64,000 bases of DNA from Beijerinckia mobilis (GCF_000745425.1 NZ_JQJH01000016.1:19992-83991); one strand, 5' to 3'; counted from the first letter of the stretch, positions 30,608 to 38,565 are shown. The notes: generated by a model not told the origin, from the sequence alone. Made by a program: numbers and translations.

Positions 30608-31276
30608 ATGCAGCAGCCCTTCGAAAGATTGCAGATCGCACGGCAGCGCGCCGGTTTTGAAAGCGCGACAGAGGCTGCCCGGGCATTCGGCTGGAATGAA
30701 AATACTTATCGAAGTCACGAAAATGGAGAACGCGGGCTCCGCCTCACGGTAGCTGAACGTTATGCAAAGGCATTCAATATATCAGCTGCATGGCTGTTGA
30801 CTGGCGAAAATGACGAAGAGGGGCAGAAGCCCGACGAGCCGCCGAAATATACCGTGCGCCTCGTCGGCCGAATTGGTGCGGGCGCTGTTATCGACTCGGA
30901 ATTCGAACAGGAGCCCCCCGAAGGCTTTGATGAAATTGAGATTCCTTATCCCGTTCCAGCCGGAGCCGTTGCTTTTGAGATCGTCGGGGACAGTATGTGG
31001 CCACGCTACGATCCGGGCGATATCGTGATCTGCTGGAAGGTTGCTCAGACGCGAACGGAGGCGGATGGTTGGGAAGCCGCTGTTCGCCTGACGGATGGGC
31101 GCCGCTACCTGAAAACCATTAGGCGCGTAAGCAAGGATCGCTTTGACTTGATCAGCCATAATGCAAGCCCAATTCGTAACGTACAGATCGAATGGGCGTG
31201 CAAGGTTTTCGGTAATATCCGCGCTGGTGAATGGACGCTTGTCGAACATAATCCAGGTAAGAAGAAGCACATTTGA
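30608..31276 (+). CDS. HTH / peptidase S24 (LexA-CI type) transcriptional repressor
   Basis: About 222 aa. N-terminal helix-turn-helix (FESATEAARAFGWNENTYRSHENG), central linker with RIGAGAVIDSEFEQEP (near the expected self-cleavage region), and an S24 domain with catalytic Ser in EIVGDSMWPRYDPGD and catalytic Lys in GRRYLKTIRRV. This is the CI/LexA-type architecture: cleavage after DNA damage would inactivate it. ATG 30608 is preferred; 30557 is also open but overlaps the operator. It sits 1.0 kb outside the att-bounded element, so it may be a host gene, a relic of another prophage, or a trans-acting controller. Confidence 0.88.
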   Translation: MQQPFERLQIARQRAGFESATEAARAFGWNENTYRSHENGERGLRLTVAERYAKAFNISAAWLLTGENDEEGQKPDEPPKYTVRLVGRIGAGAVIDSEFEQEPPEGFDEIEIPYPVPAGAVAFEIVGDSMWPRYDPGDIVICWKVAQTRTEADGWEAAVRLTDGRRYLKTIRRVSKDRFDLISHNASPIRNVQIEWACKVFGNIRAGEWTLVEHNPGKKKHI

Positions 31277-31621
31277 CAAAAATATAGTTCACAATAGATG
31301 TGCTTTCATACCATTTAATTATATTTATTATATTGAATACAAAATAATTTACAAAAAATACAGATAAGTATCAAATCTTAAACGCTAAAAGGACAGCTTT
31401 ATTGACACATCGTCAAAAGCACAATGATCTATGCCGACTGCGACGAGCACGATTTCTTGGGATTGACCCTCTTTTAAATTCAATCACCGTAAAGACACAT
31501 CTTTCATTGGTTCTTACGGGCAAAGTTCCGGAATGACCGGAGTCAATTAACCCGCAGTTCGAATATATTGCGAGTGGAAAGCAGCAAAACGTACAAACTC
31601 CCAATTGCTGTACGTTTCGTG

Positions 31622-31652
31622 TTGACGGCGCATTGTACTTAACGTACTGTAC
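31622..31652 (+). promoter_or_regulatory. Promoter overlapped by GTACTGTAC operator
   Basis: TTGACG at 31,622-31,627, a 17-bp spacer, TACTGT at 31,645-31,650; the -10 lies inside GTACTGTAC (31,644-31,652), identical to the left arm of the repressor operator. It is 30-odd bp before the small gene at 31,686 and is a natural target for the S24 repressor. Confidence 0.55.
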
Positions 31653-31685
31653 GAACATCGAGACGACAACAATTGGAATTTCTCC

Positions 31686-31937
31686 ATGATTGATCCGGAA
31701 ATTGCCTTGATCGAAGCACTTTATGCTCAGGCTGACGCCGCGGCCGCAAATGAGCGCTCCCAGATCAATCGGCTTTATGCGATGGGAGATTTGGGCCTTT
31801 CGAAACAGCTTCAGTCGACACAGGCGTGGCGTAGCGTCAACTCGAGACCGATCTCGGAAAAAACTGCCATTGCGCACGCGTCTTCTTACGTTGGCCAAAA
31901 ACTCGGTGAATCTGCCATTGGCCTGCCCGCCCGGTAA
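31686..31937 (+). CDS. Hypothetical 83-aa protein
   Basis: No family recognised. Mostly helical, with an acidic N-terminus (MIDPEIALIEALYAQADAAA) and no membrane segment. GGA lies about 9 bases upstream of ATG. Its support is the operator-bearing promoter just upstream and good codon usage; it looks like the only gene between the S24 repressor and the integrated element, possibly repressor-controlled. Confidence 0.5.
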   Translation: MIDPEIALIEALYAQADAAAANERSQINRLYAMGDLGLSKQLQSTQAWRSVNSRPISEKTAIAHASSYVGQKLGESAIGLPAR

Positions 31938-32221
31938 TGGCCACTAAAGACTCAGCGGAGCATCCCAACCGATCATCGAGTTTGCGGTGCAGCAAGATTT
32001 ATAGCAAATAGGAAAAGACAGGAGGGCTTTCAGGATTAATCCCAACATTGTGGAATTATCCGAGCGTTCGGACCTAAACACCTAATGCGGGATCTTCAAA
32101 GCCATCAAATCAACCGGGATCAGCGATCGATTCCTAAGATCACTGGTAGGACCAAGTACAAAACGACTCATTCGCCACTATCCGAGCCAGGATCGGACAC
32201 CCGCTGGCAGGCAGAAAAATC

Positions 32222-32245
32222 CAAAGACCGCCGCATCGGTCTTTG
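32222..32245 (-). terminator. Stranded terminator of the original tRNA-Lys transcript
   Basis: 9-bp hairpin (CAAAGACCG / CGGTCTTTG) with a CCGCAT loop, followed on the minus strand by GGATTTTT. It lies immediately beyond the truncated tRNA copy, where the tRNA-Lys transcript would have ended before the element integrated; it is now 15.7 kb from the functional tRNA. Confidence 0.7.
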
Positions 32246-32273
32246 TGAAAACCGACGCTAGATTTTGATTTTC

Positions 32274-32321
32274 TTTGGTGAGCGCGATGGGATTCGAACC
32301 CATGACCCTCTGATTAAAAGT
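32274..32321. repeat. Attachment site, left (truncated tRNA-Lys 3' part)
   Basis: 48 bp identical to 47,978-48,025. It contains the CCA end, acceptor 3' strand, T arm, variable loop and half of the anticodon arm of tRNA-Lys(UUU) on the minus strand; beyond it the sequence diverges, so this copy is not a functional tRNA. It is the host 3' end displaced by integration. Confidence 0.95.
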
Positions 32322-32481
32322 TAAAATTGGTGGGTAAAAATGGCCTGACGTGACAGGACACGTTGGCAACGATCAGCCAATGATTATTCTTGAGATTTAC
32401 CTCTTTGTCCGGCATTGTCTAAGACACTGGGTAACATTCGAAGACAGACATAAATGATTACCCCTATTAGCCGGGGTAACA

Positions 32482-33684
32482 ATGTCCAAGGTTTTAACCG
32501 CCCAGGGTATCAATTCACTGCTTCGCGTTACCCCCGCCTCTCGGAGAGAGGTTCCTGATGGTCGGGTGCGCGGACTGTACTTCATCCAGCAACCGAGCGG
32601 CAAAGCCTCATGGGCTGTACGATACCGCTCGAAGGCCGATGGCAAGCCCGTGAAACTCACTCTTGGCGCCTGGCCAGCCTTGGATCTTGTGAACGCGCGC
32701 GCGAAAGCTATGGCAGCTCTTGCGGCCGTGGAAACTGGAGAAGATCCAGCCTCCGAGAAAAGACGGGCTAAAGAAGAAGCAAAAGCCACAAAGTCGGCCT
32801 CTCTCGATCGCATCGATTCGGTTGTCGAGACTTTTATTGTCCGACACGCCCAGGCCAAGAATCGTTCCTGGGCCGAAACAGACCGCATCCTAAAGAAAGA
32901 AGTCCTGAGCATCTGGAGCGGCCGCAGCCTGTCGAGCATCTCACGGGCTGAGGTGCATGACCTTCTGGATGGCATTGTCGATCGAGGTGCGCCGGTCATG
33001 GCGAATCGCGTGCTGGCGGCGCTGCGCAGGCTTTGCAATTGGGCCATTGAACGCGGGATTATCGAAACGTCGCCCTGCTCCGGCATTAAAGCGCCGTCTT
33101 CCGAACGTAGCCGTGATCGCATCCTCGACGACACCGAGTTGGCGGCCGTCTGGCAAGCTTCTGAAAAACTTGGATGGCCGTTTGGTCCCATCGTTCAGCT
33201 TTTGATCCTGACCGGCGCCCGGCGGGAAGAGGTCGCGGCCATGCGCTGGAACGAAATCGACCTCGAGCAAAAGCTTTGGACCCTACCGGCAAGCCGCGCG
33301 AAGAACGGCAAAGAGCATGTGATTCCTCTCTCGCCCCAGGCAATTGCGATCCTTGAGGCTCTGCCAAGGATCAAATCGGGGAAGCATCTTGTCTTCACCG
33401 TCACCGGCGAGACGGCGGTTTCCGGTTTCACGCGTGCCAAGGAACGGATCGATGCCTTCCTGCCGGAGGGCATACCACATTGGACGCTGCATGACCTACG
33501 CCGAACGCTGGCGAGTGGATGCGCGCGGCTTGGCGTAGCGCCACAGGTTGTCGAGGCCATCCTCAATCACAAGAGCGGCACCATTCGCGGCGTAGCAGCC
33601 GTTTACAATCGCTACACATATGAAACTGAAAAACGCGCCGCTATGTATGCGTGGGCGAACCATGTGAATGCGGCGGTTATCTAA
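32482..33684 (+). CDS. int: Tyrosine recombinase integrase (P4 type, DUF4102 N-domain)
   Basis: 400 aa. N-terminal DUF4102 arm-binding domain (GLYFIQQPSGKASWAVRY), SAM-like core-binding domain, and a catalytic domain with the tyrosine-recombinase signature: Arg in TGARREEVAAMRW, HDLRRT with the His and second Arg, then LNHK and the nucleophilic Tyr in AVYNRY near the end. P4-type integrases typically use tRNA genes as attachment sites, which matches the tRNA-Lys repeat 160 bp upstream. Start ATG 32482 has no strong ribosome site but gives the full domain. Confidence 0.95.
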   Translation: MSKVLTAQGINSLLRVTPASRREVPDGRVRGLYFIQQPSGKASWAVRYRSKADGKPVKLTLGAWPALDLVNARAKAMAALAAVETGEDPASEKRRAKEEAKATKSASLDRIDSVVETFIVRHAQAKNRSWAETDRILKKEVLSIWSGRSLSSISRAEVHDLLDGIVDRGAPVMANRVLAALRRLCNWAIERGIIETSPCSGIKAPSSERSRDRILDDTELAAVWQASEKLGWPFGPIVQLLILTGARREEVAAMRWNEIDLEQKLWTLPASRAKNGKEHVIPLSPQAIAILEALPRIKSGKHLVFTVTGETAVSGFTRAKERIDAFLPEGIPHWTLHDLRRTLASGCARLGVAPQVVEAILNHKSGTIRGVAAVYNRYTYETEKRAAMYAWANHVNAAVI

Positions 33685-33698
33685 TCGGATGATTCGCA

Positions 33699-33756
33699 TT
33701 ATCACTCACATAATCCACACAATTCACCTAATTCACTATATCCACAGATTCAACAT
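33699..33756 (+). repeat. Short TTCAC/TCCAC direct repeats downstream of integrase
   Basis: Six imperfect copies of an AT-TCAC-type pentamer unit spaced 8-11 bp (ATCACTCAC, ATCCACAC, ATTCACC, ATTCACT, ATCCACAG, ATTCAAC) in 58 bp. The position between the integrase and the HTH gene suits integrase arm-type sites or an excisionase array; function not established. Confidence 0.5.
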
Positions 33757-33991
33757 ATCGACAATGTAAATTTTTAGAGCAGTCGAGATGGCGCAATTCA
33801 TCGGTTTCCACCGAAAAATTCGGTCACAATTCTCTCGAGAAAAGGTACGGTTTCAGCGTTTCAGGAAATGGCGCGCCATTTTTTTTCTTGTCCCACCGCG
33901 CCTGTTTTTGGCACGATTCGTCGTGTCACCACTGGAGTTTCAAAACGTGCATACACACACAAATACGCAAACGAACATAAACACGGACTCA

Positions 33992-34165
33992 ATGTCTTTG
34001 ATAGCGCACCAAAAGGCCGCGAAGGTGTGCGGTATTTCGGGTCGCACGTTGACACGTTGGGTCGCCGCAGGGACGTTCGCCTCGCCGATCAACATCAATG
34101 GGCGAAAGTATTATCGCATACTGGATCTGAATGATTTTTTGAGCGGAAAGCAAAATGAGAAATGA
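33992..34165 (+). CDS. Excisionase-like / MerR-type helix-turn-helix protein
   Basis: 57 aa: a winged HTH of excisionase type (IAHQKAAKVCGISGRTLTRWVAAG followed by a basic beta-wing INGRKYYRI). Small single-domain proteins of this sort next to an integrase usually act as recombination directionality factors or repressors. ATG 33992 has only a weak ribosome site; an in-frame GTG at 33947 has GGAG nine bases upstream, giving an alternative 72-aa form with a Thr/Asn/His-rich N-terminus. Its end overlaps the next gene by 11 bp. Confidence 0.75.
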   Translation: MSLIAHQKAAKVCGISGRTLTRWVAAGTFASPININGRKYYRILDLNDFLSGKQNEK

Positions 34166-34436
34166 AGTTGTAATTCCGAAGAGTTCGCGATCGGAATTCA
34201 GAATAAGGAAAGTATTCGATGATGGGGCGGAAAAAATTGAGATGCGATTATATTGTAAAAATGGAAAACGAGAGTTCGTTCCGACTGGGTCGGGTCTGAA
34301 ATTTTCTGCGGAAATGGTGCCGAAAATTATTCAAGCGATAGAAGCGGCGGCCGCGTCTGGGGCTGGAAATCTCGACGTGACCGCCGCCGATGATGGCCAT
34401 TCCGGCATCAGGCCGGTCCGGCAAATGTCAAGTTGA
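34155..34436 (+). CDS. Small protein with PC4/p15-like ssDNA-binding fold
   Basis: 93 aa. The central segment FRIRKVFDDGAEKIEMRLYC, the FVPTGSGLKFSAEMVPKIIQ segment that follows and a C-terminal helix resemble the transcriptional-coactivator PC4/Sub1 domain (beta sheet with basic face, then helix) seen in many phage and bacterial proteins that bind single-stranded DNA or act in transcription. The C-terminal 30 residues are low complexity. Overlaps the stop of the HTH gene, so co-translated. The fold assignment is by eye from the pattern and needs a profile search. Confidence 0.55.
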   Translation: MRNEVVIPKSSRSEFRIRKVFDDGAEKIEMRLYCKNGKREFVPTGSGLKFSAEMVPKIIQAIEAAAASGAGNLDVTAADDGHSGIRPVRQMSS

Positions 34437-34452
34437 CCTGTAAAGGATCACA

Positions 34453-34578
34453 ATGACCAATGAAACTTTGGCGCAAAATGCGGCCGTTCGTCAAGGGCGG
34501 CGCACGCCGACCTGTGCAAAAATCCACCTCTGGCATAATCGCCGCCGCCCCATCGTGCAAGTGGGAGGCGCTGCATGA
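34453..34578 (+). CDS. Hypothetical 41-aa basic protein
   Basis: Short frame with an excellent ribosome site (AAAGGA six bases before ATG 34453) and a stop overlapping the next ATG (ATGA at 34575). Residues are Arg-rich (AVRQGRRTPTCAKIHLWHNR). Translational coupling to the RuvC-like gene suggests it is real; no function can be given. Confidence 0.55.
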   Translation: MTNETLAQNAAVRQGRRTPTCAKIHLWHNRRRPIVQVGGAA

Positions 34579-35063
34579 GTGCTTCCCTTTTTCTGGGCGT
34601 CGACATAGGTGCCCAAGGTGCGATTGCGATCGTCACGGCCGACGGCAAGTTGCTCGACATCCAGGACATGCCGGTTCTCCGTGATGGACCGGCCAACCGC
34701 CGTGCAGTGAATGGGCCGCTGCTCGTGGACATCATTTTCAAATCGCACGCGAACTGCGCATTTGTCGAGCACGTGGCCGCCAGACCTGGCGAGGGAGCCG
34801 TTGGTGCGTTCGCGTTTGGCCGATCGAGGGGCGTCATTGAAGGTGTGCTGGCAGCCGCCGGTATTCCCGCGACGTTCATCGCACCGGCTTCATGGAAGCG
34901 TTCGGTTGGGCTGTCGATGGCATCAAAAGATGCCGCCAGAGCGGAGGCGATTCGCCGTTGGCCTCGGCACGCCGAACTCTTCGCCCGCAAGAAAGACGAT
35001 GGCCGGGCCGAGGCGGCGCTGATCGCCGTGGCCGGAATCTTGAAAATGGAGGGTGCGCGATGA
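34575..35063 (+). CDS. RuvC-like Holliday-junction resolvase (phage type)
   Basis: 162 aa RNase-H-fold nuclease. First catalytic Asp is in FLGVDIGAQGAI, the Glu in NCAFVEHVAARPG and the later acidic cluster in RKKDDGRAEAALIA, matching RuvC/phage resolvases. It resolves branched DNA during replication or before packaging by terminase. Located in the replication module; the frame starts with ATG overlapping the previous stop, preceded by GGGAGG. Confidence 0.85.
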   Translation: MSASLFLGVDIGAQGAIAIVTADGKLLDIQDMPVLRDGPANRRAVNGPLLVDIIFKSHANCAFVEHVAARPGEGAVGAFAFGRSRGVIEGVLAAAGIPATFIAPASWKRSVGLSMASKDAARAEAIRRWPRHAELFARKKDDGRAEAALIAVAGILKMEGAR

Positions 35064-35374
35064 CTCGTTCGCCTCTCCGCTCTCGCCGCGCATCGGAGAT
35101 TATCGACTTTCGCCATGATGGCCTGCGCTATACGGCGAGCGTGAGTTTCTTTGATGACGTGCGCCTTGCTGAAGTTTTCCTTGATGCTGAGAAGATTGGC
35201 ACTGCGGCTTCTGTTATTGCGCGCGATCTCGCCGTCACGGCATCGCTGGCACTCCAATATGGCTGCCCGGTAGCTGTCCTGCGCAAGGCTCTTACTCGTG
35301 ATGCTCGCGGAATTGCCGCCGGCCCGCTTGGTACGCTGCTCGACCTCATCGAGGGAGGCGTTGATGAGTCATGA
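35060..35374 (+). CDS. TSCPD-domain-like protein (ribonucleotide-reductase C-terminal domain homologue)
   Basis: 104 aa. The pattern FRHDGLRYTASVSFFDDVRL, RLAEVFLDAEKIGTAASVIA and ALQYGCPVAVLRKALTRD matches TSCPD-type domains found at the C-terminus of class II ribonucleotide reductases and as stand-alone proteins in alphaproteobacterial prophages. The stand-alone form has no established activity. ATG 35060 overlaps the RuvC-like stop (ATGA). A Gly/Leu-rich tail follows. Confidence 0.65.
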   Translation: MTRSPLRSRRASEIIDFRHDGLRYTASVSFFDDVRLAEVFLDAEKIGTAASVIARDLAVTASLALQYGCPVAVLRKALTRDARGIAAGPLGTLLDLIEGGVDES

Positions 35375-35630
35375 CCTTACACCCGAGCGAATCGACGAAG
35401 AAGCGCAGCGAATTTATGAAAAATTGGGGTTTATTCGCATACATGCCGAGAATGCGCAACGGTCGATGCAAATTGGCGATCGCGTTGGAGCGCAATGGGC
35501 AATGCGCTCGCTTGCTGCGAATACGCGTGATGCCGTCGACCGCTGGAATAATTTACGCAGGCAGGTGAGGGAAACACGGCAGCGACATCTGGAAATGGAG
35601 GCGCCTGACCATGCAGCCTCCACCCCTTGA
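35364..35630 (+). CDS. Hypothetical 88-aa helical protein
   Basis: No family recognised. Charged and helical (DLTPERIDEEAQRIYEKLG; VRETRQRHLEMEAPD), rich in Arg and Gln. ATG 35364 overlaps the end of the TSCPD gene (stop at 35374); GGGAGG is 6-7 bases upstream. Its own end overlaps the ATPase gene by 20 bp, so it is part of the replication operon. Confidence 0.6.
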   Translation: MSHDLTPERIDEEAQRIYEKLGFIRIHAENAQRSMQIGDRVGAQWAMRSLAANTRDAVDRWNNLRRQVRETRQRHLEMEAPDHAASTP

Positions 35631-36696
35631 CGCGGATTATCTCAATTCACTAATGGCGTTTGGCGAACCAATTTTTGACAATGACCATGTAAAGCCGTTT
35701 TTGAAAAAGGTCAAGCGCGGCAGCGACTTTCTGTCTGAATATCGGCCGATTCATTATGTCGTTGATGGCGTTTTGCCGTCCGGATCGCTGTATGCCATCA
35801 CCGGCAAACGGGGAACCGGAAAAACCGCATTTTTGATCGGTGTCACGATGGCGATCATCACTGGCCGGGCCGACCTGATCGGCTTCCCCGTCGAGGCCGG
35901 TCGCGTGGCTTATGTCGCGCTGGAAAATCCAACTGACATCCGAATGAAAATGTCGGCAAACGCATTCGTCGCGAATGTCGATCGCGAGCTGTTGAATGAT
36001 CGGCTTGCCGTCATCGATGGGCGCCTTCCGCTGCCGGAAATCGCCGAGCAGCTTACCGTTGACATCGAGGAGAACGGCGAATTTCAGATTGTGCTTTTTG
36101 ATACCTTCCAAGCAGGTTTTGCTGGTGGCGACTTTAATGATAACGCTGCTGTGCTCGCGTATGCGAGGCACCTACGCGGACTCACAGATTTGCGCGGATC
36201 GCCGGCCGTGCTGGTCGCGGCGCATCCTACGAAGTCGGCAGGAGAGGACAATCTTGAGCCTTATGGCGGCGGTTCCGTCATGAATGAACTCGATGGCAAT
36301 CTTACCCTTTGGGCCGCAGACGGTCAGATCAAACTGTCGTTCAACAAAGTCCGTGGACCGGAATTCGAGCCCCGTCACTTTCGGGTTGAGAAAGTGTCCA
36401 GTCCCGACATTCTCGACAATCGGGGACGCGAAATTCTTCTGCCCCGGATGATTCCTGTCAGCGCGGAAGCTGCGGAAGAGCGGGCTCAGCAGGGCATTAA
36501 CACGACGCGGGCCTTGCTCAAGGCCATGGCGGAAAATCCCGGCGGCTCGCAGCGCGAATGGGCGGCGGCCATTGGGCGGGCAGTCGGGCTTGTGAACAAG
36601 AACCTCCAAAAGCTTAAGGATCAGCGACTTGTCGAAGATGTCCTCGGCAAATGGAAGCTGACCGCAAAGGGCGAAAAAGAGGCTCTGAATGGTTAA
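35611..36696 (+). CDS. RepA-like AAA (RecA-fold) ATPase/helicase with C-terminal winged helix
   Basis: 361 aa. Walker A GKRGTGKT near residue 65-72, then FPVEAGRVAYVALENP, Walker B IVLFDTFQAG and sensor AAHPTKSA: the pattern of RSF1010 RepA/AAA_25 proteins used by plasmids and phages for replication. The last 80 residues (GINTTRALLKAMAENPGGSQREWAAAIG and onward) form a predicted winged-helix domain. It likely unwinds or loads the replisome at the repeat array directly downstream. Cytosolic; last gene of the operon begun at 33992. Confidence 0.85.
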   Translation: MQPPPLDADYLNSLMAFGEPIFDNDHVKPFLKKVKRGSDFLSEYRPIHYVVDGVLPSGSLYAITGKRGTGKTAFLIGVTMAIITGRADLIGFPVEAGRVAYVALENPTDIRMKMSANAFVANVDRELLNDRLAVIDGRLPLPEIAEQLTVDIEENGEFQIVLFDTFQAGFAGGDFNDNAAVLAYARHLRGLTDLRGSPAVLVAAHPTKSAGEDNLEPYGGGSVMNELDGNLTLWAADGQIKLSFNKVRGPEFEPRHFRVEKVSSPDILDNRGREILLPRMIPVSAEAAEERAQQGINTTRALLKAMAENPGGSQREWAAAIGRAVGLVNKNLQKLKDQRLVEDVLGKWKLTAKGEKEALNG

Positions 36697-36704
36697 GCTC
36701 AAGT

Positions 36705-36910
36705 GTTCACCGATGGTGAACAAGACCGCCTTTTTTGTTCACCCCTTTTTGGTGAACAAAATGGTGAACAGTGAACAGCTTATCACATTGAAATAGTTTA
36801 TGTTCACCGGTGAACACTTGAGGTGAACGAACCGTGTTTTGTTCACCGTTCACCGCCCGCGCTTTCTTTAGAAAGCGGGCGGGTGAACACGGCTGGGCTT
36901 CCGAGTGAAC
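36705..36910. repeat. GTTCACC/GGTGAAC iteron-like array
   Basis: Eleven exact copies of GTTCACC or its complement at 36705, 36715, 36737, 36751, 36763, 36802, 36809, 36822, 36841, 36848 and 36882, plus one-mismatch copies (AGTGAAC) at 36770 and 36904; mixed orientation, spacing 0-33 bp. A bulged hairpin (GCTTTC-TTTA-GAAAGC) lies at 36861-36876. Directly after the RepA-like gene and 110 bp before an AT-rich patch, so a replication origin is the best guess. A 35-codon frame (36689-36796) crosses part of it and I do not trust it as a gene. Confidence 0.7.
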
Positions 36911-37224
36911 GCCTGACTGCAATCGCGCGCTGCGATCGAAGGCTGGATGTTGTGTGGGTATCCGCCCCGCCAAGCCGCTTGCCCCATCATTCCGTCGATT
37001 TCGGGACATATTTTTCTGTTTACTGATTGGAAGTCAGAAAATTTATTTTATAAATAATTGTTTTTACTATATTTTATAATCAATATCGCACGAGGGTAAC
37101 GCCAGGGGTGGCGGAAGTTGCGCCGAGACGAAAATTTTCGTATTATAATTTGGTCGATCGAAATCGACTGCTGATGGGCCTTACGGCAGCCGGCGCAAAT
37201 TCCTAGTGAAGGAAAGCGCGTGGC
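36911..37224. other. AT-rich segment downstream of iteron array
   Basis: About 310 bp. From 37,024 to 37,086 the DNA is mostly A+T (candidate unwinding element), containing a TATAAT at 37,075. A frame of 67 codons (36823-37026) is open but Arg/Pro-rich and without ribosome site. No convincing gene. Confidence 0.5.
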
Positions 37225-37884
37225 ATGGTGCCCGAAATCTCCCTAAATTTATTATCTAGCTTTCACGCACGCCGCCTCGAACTCGAACGCAGGCTGGAAA
37301 CGAACGCCCGCGCCCAAGCGAAATTGCGGGCGGCCGACGATGCCGAGGCAGCCGCGATGGTCGAAATCCGCGAAATCGCGGATGCCGACGCCACCGCCTT
37401 GCGCGCATGGGCTGCCGATGGCTGCCACGGCAATCCGCCTTCGCCGGACATCGCGGCGCGGCGCGGCCCTGCGGAGCGGCTTGCCGCGGCCCATGCGGCC
37501 CAGGCGGCGGTGGAACGGGTGGCCGGCGAACTTTCGGCCGAGGCAGCGCGGTTGCGCACCGAGTTGGTAAGCCTGCAGGCACAAATTGAGGCTGCCGCTC
37601 TCGACGCGGCTCGCGGGGAATGGCGGGAGGCGGTTGCTGATGCTTGCAAGGCCGCCGATGGCTTCCGCGTCGCATATGCTCGCGCCATCGCCCTGCGCGG
37701 CTTGCTGCACGCCCAAGCGTCATCGCCGCGCCTGTCGGCCTCGCAGGAGGCTATAGCCATGCACCGAACGGCCGACACATTCACTCCGCCAATTTTTGAC
37801 CTCGAACCATCGCCAGCGGATCGCGCTGCCGCGATGGCGGCCTGGGATGCCCGGCTTGCTGAGCTTGCAGGGGGCACAGCATGA
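37225..37884 (+). CDS. Hypothetical coiled-coil protein
   Basis: 219 aa, Ala-, Glu- and Arg-rich, with long helical heptad-like stretches (about 8-150) and a Pro-containing tail ending in ELAGGTA. No family recognised. First gene of a tight cluster (37225-39006) between the putative origin and the terminase. GAAAGC lies 7 bases upstream of ATG 37225 only weakly. Possibly a structural or packaging accessory protein; no direct evidence. Confidence 0.6.
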   Translation: MVPEISLNLLSSFHARRLELERRLETNARAQAKLRAADDAEAAAMVEIREIADADATALRAWAADGCHGNPPSPDIAARRGPAERLAAAHAAQAAVERVAGELSAEAARLRTELVSLQAQIEAAALDAARGEWREAVADACKAADGFRVAYARAIALRGLLHAQASSPRLSASQEAIAMHRTADTFTPPIFDLEPSPADRAAAMAAWDARLAELAGGTA

Positions 37885-38336
37885 GCCTGACCGCCGCTCT
37901 CGAAAAACTGAATGCCGCATCGGCGGCCTTGCAAGCATCGGCAACCGCCGTGCGCGCTGCAAGCGCAGGTAGACTACCGGAAATCGAGAAAGGCCACGCC
38001 ACCGGCCTCGCCGACGATTTAACGAAGGCCATTGATGCTGATCGGACTGCCGGCGCAGCTCTGATCGAAGCAGCAGAGGATTTGGCACGGGAACTCCGAT
38101 CCCTCGCGGGTGGCCCGATTCCGTTGATCCGACAGATCGTGAAGGCCGATGATCCCGCGCCCGCTGAAGTTCGAGGCTTTTTCATCGATCTTGCCGCTGC
38201 AATCAATCGAAGCGGAAATCTTTCGACTGATGAAGAGGCCGAACTTTTTCGCCGCATGTTCGATGAATGTGATTTCTCTGCCGGCACGCGGCACATGATC
38301 CGATACGCATTGGATCGCCTTGGCGGCCTGCAATGA
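37881..38336 (+). CDS. Hypothetical 151-aa protein
   Basis: Start overlaps the stop of the previous gene (ATGA at 37881). N-terminal half is a short Ala-rich coiled coil (LTAALEKLNAASAALQAS); the C-terminal part (NLSTDEEAELFRRMFDECDF) is a helical, acidic segment. No domain recognised. Confidence 0.6.
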   Translation: MSLTAALEKLNAASAALQASATAVRAASAGRLPEIEKGHATGLADDLTKAIDADRTAGAALIEAAEDLARELRSLAGGPIPLIRQIVKADDPAPAEVRGFFIDLAAAINRSGNLSTDEEAELFRRMFDECDFSAGTRHMIRYALDRLGGLQ

Positions 38337-38563
38337 GTTGGCGGCTCCGCCGGCTCGAGGGCGCAAAGTCAGCTTCATTCATCCTTGGCAAGCGCATCGA
38401 TCCCGATGAGCAAGGCTATGTAACTGTCGACGGCGAAGATGGGCGAATACTGAGTGCAGCCGGATGGAGCGTGATTTCGATGCAGGTCGATGAGCCGACT
38501 GCGCTAGACGCCATCAAACTCGCCAAGCCATTGACACTACAGAAGCTTTTTCGAGGAAATTGA
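38333..38563 (+). CDS. Hypothetical 76-aa protein
   Basis: Overlaps the previous gene by ATGA. Contains an EQGYVTVDGEDGRILSAAGW beta-rich stretch. No homologous family is apparent to me. Coupled translation indicates it is a real member of the operon. Confidence 0.55.
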   Translation: MSWRLRRLEGAKSASFILGKRIDPDEQGYVTVDGEDGRILSAAGWSVISMQVDEPTALDAIKLAKPLTLQKLFRGN

Positions 38564-38565
38564 TC

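Noticed and set aside
32274..32321. Second tRNA-Lys gene at the left end
   Set aside because: Only the 3' part and half the anticodon arm are present; the 5' half is missing.
34448..35257. 269-codon minus-strand frame opposite RuvC-like and TSCPD genes
   Set aside because: Shadow of two coupled plus-strand genes with clear family patterns.
36689..36796. 35-codon ORF through the iteron-like array
   Set aside because: Its VN/FVH content is dictated by the repeats; kept as a doubtful frame, not a gene.
36705..36910. Array considered as a CRISPR
   Set aside because: Heptamers in both orientations with irregular 0-33 bp spacing, no 20-40 bp repeat/spacer regularity, no cas genes.
37263..37934. 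223-codon minus-strand frame opposite the coiled-coil gene
   Set aside because: Ala/Arg/Ser mirror frame of an Ala-rich gene; no start signal.
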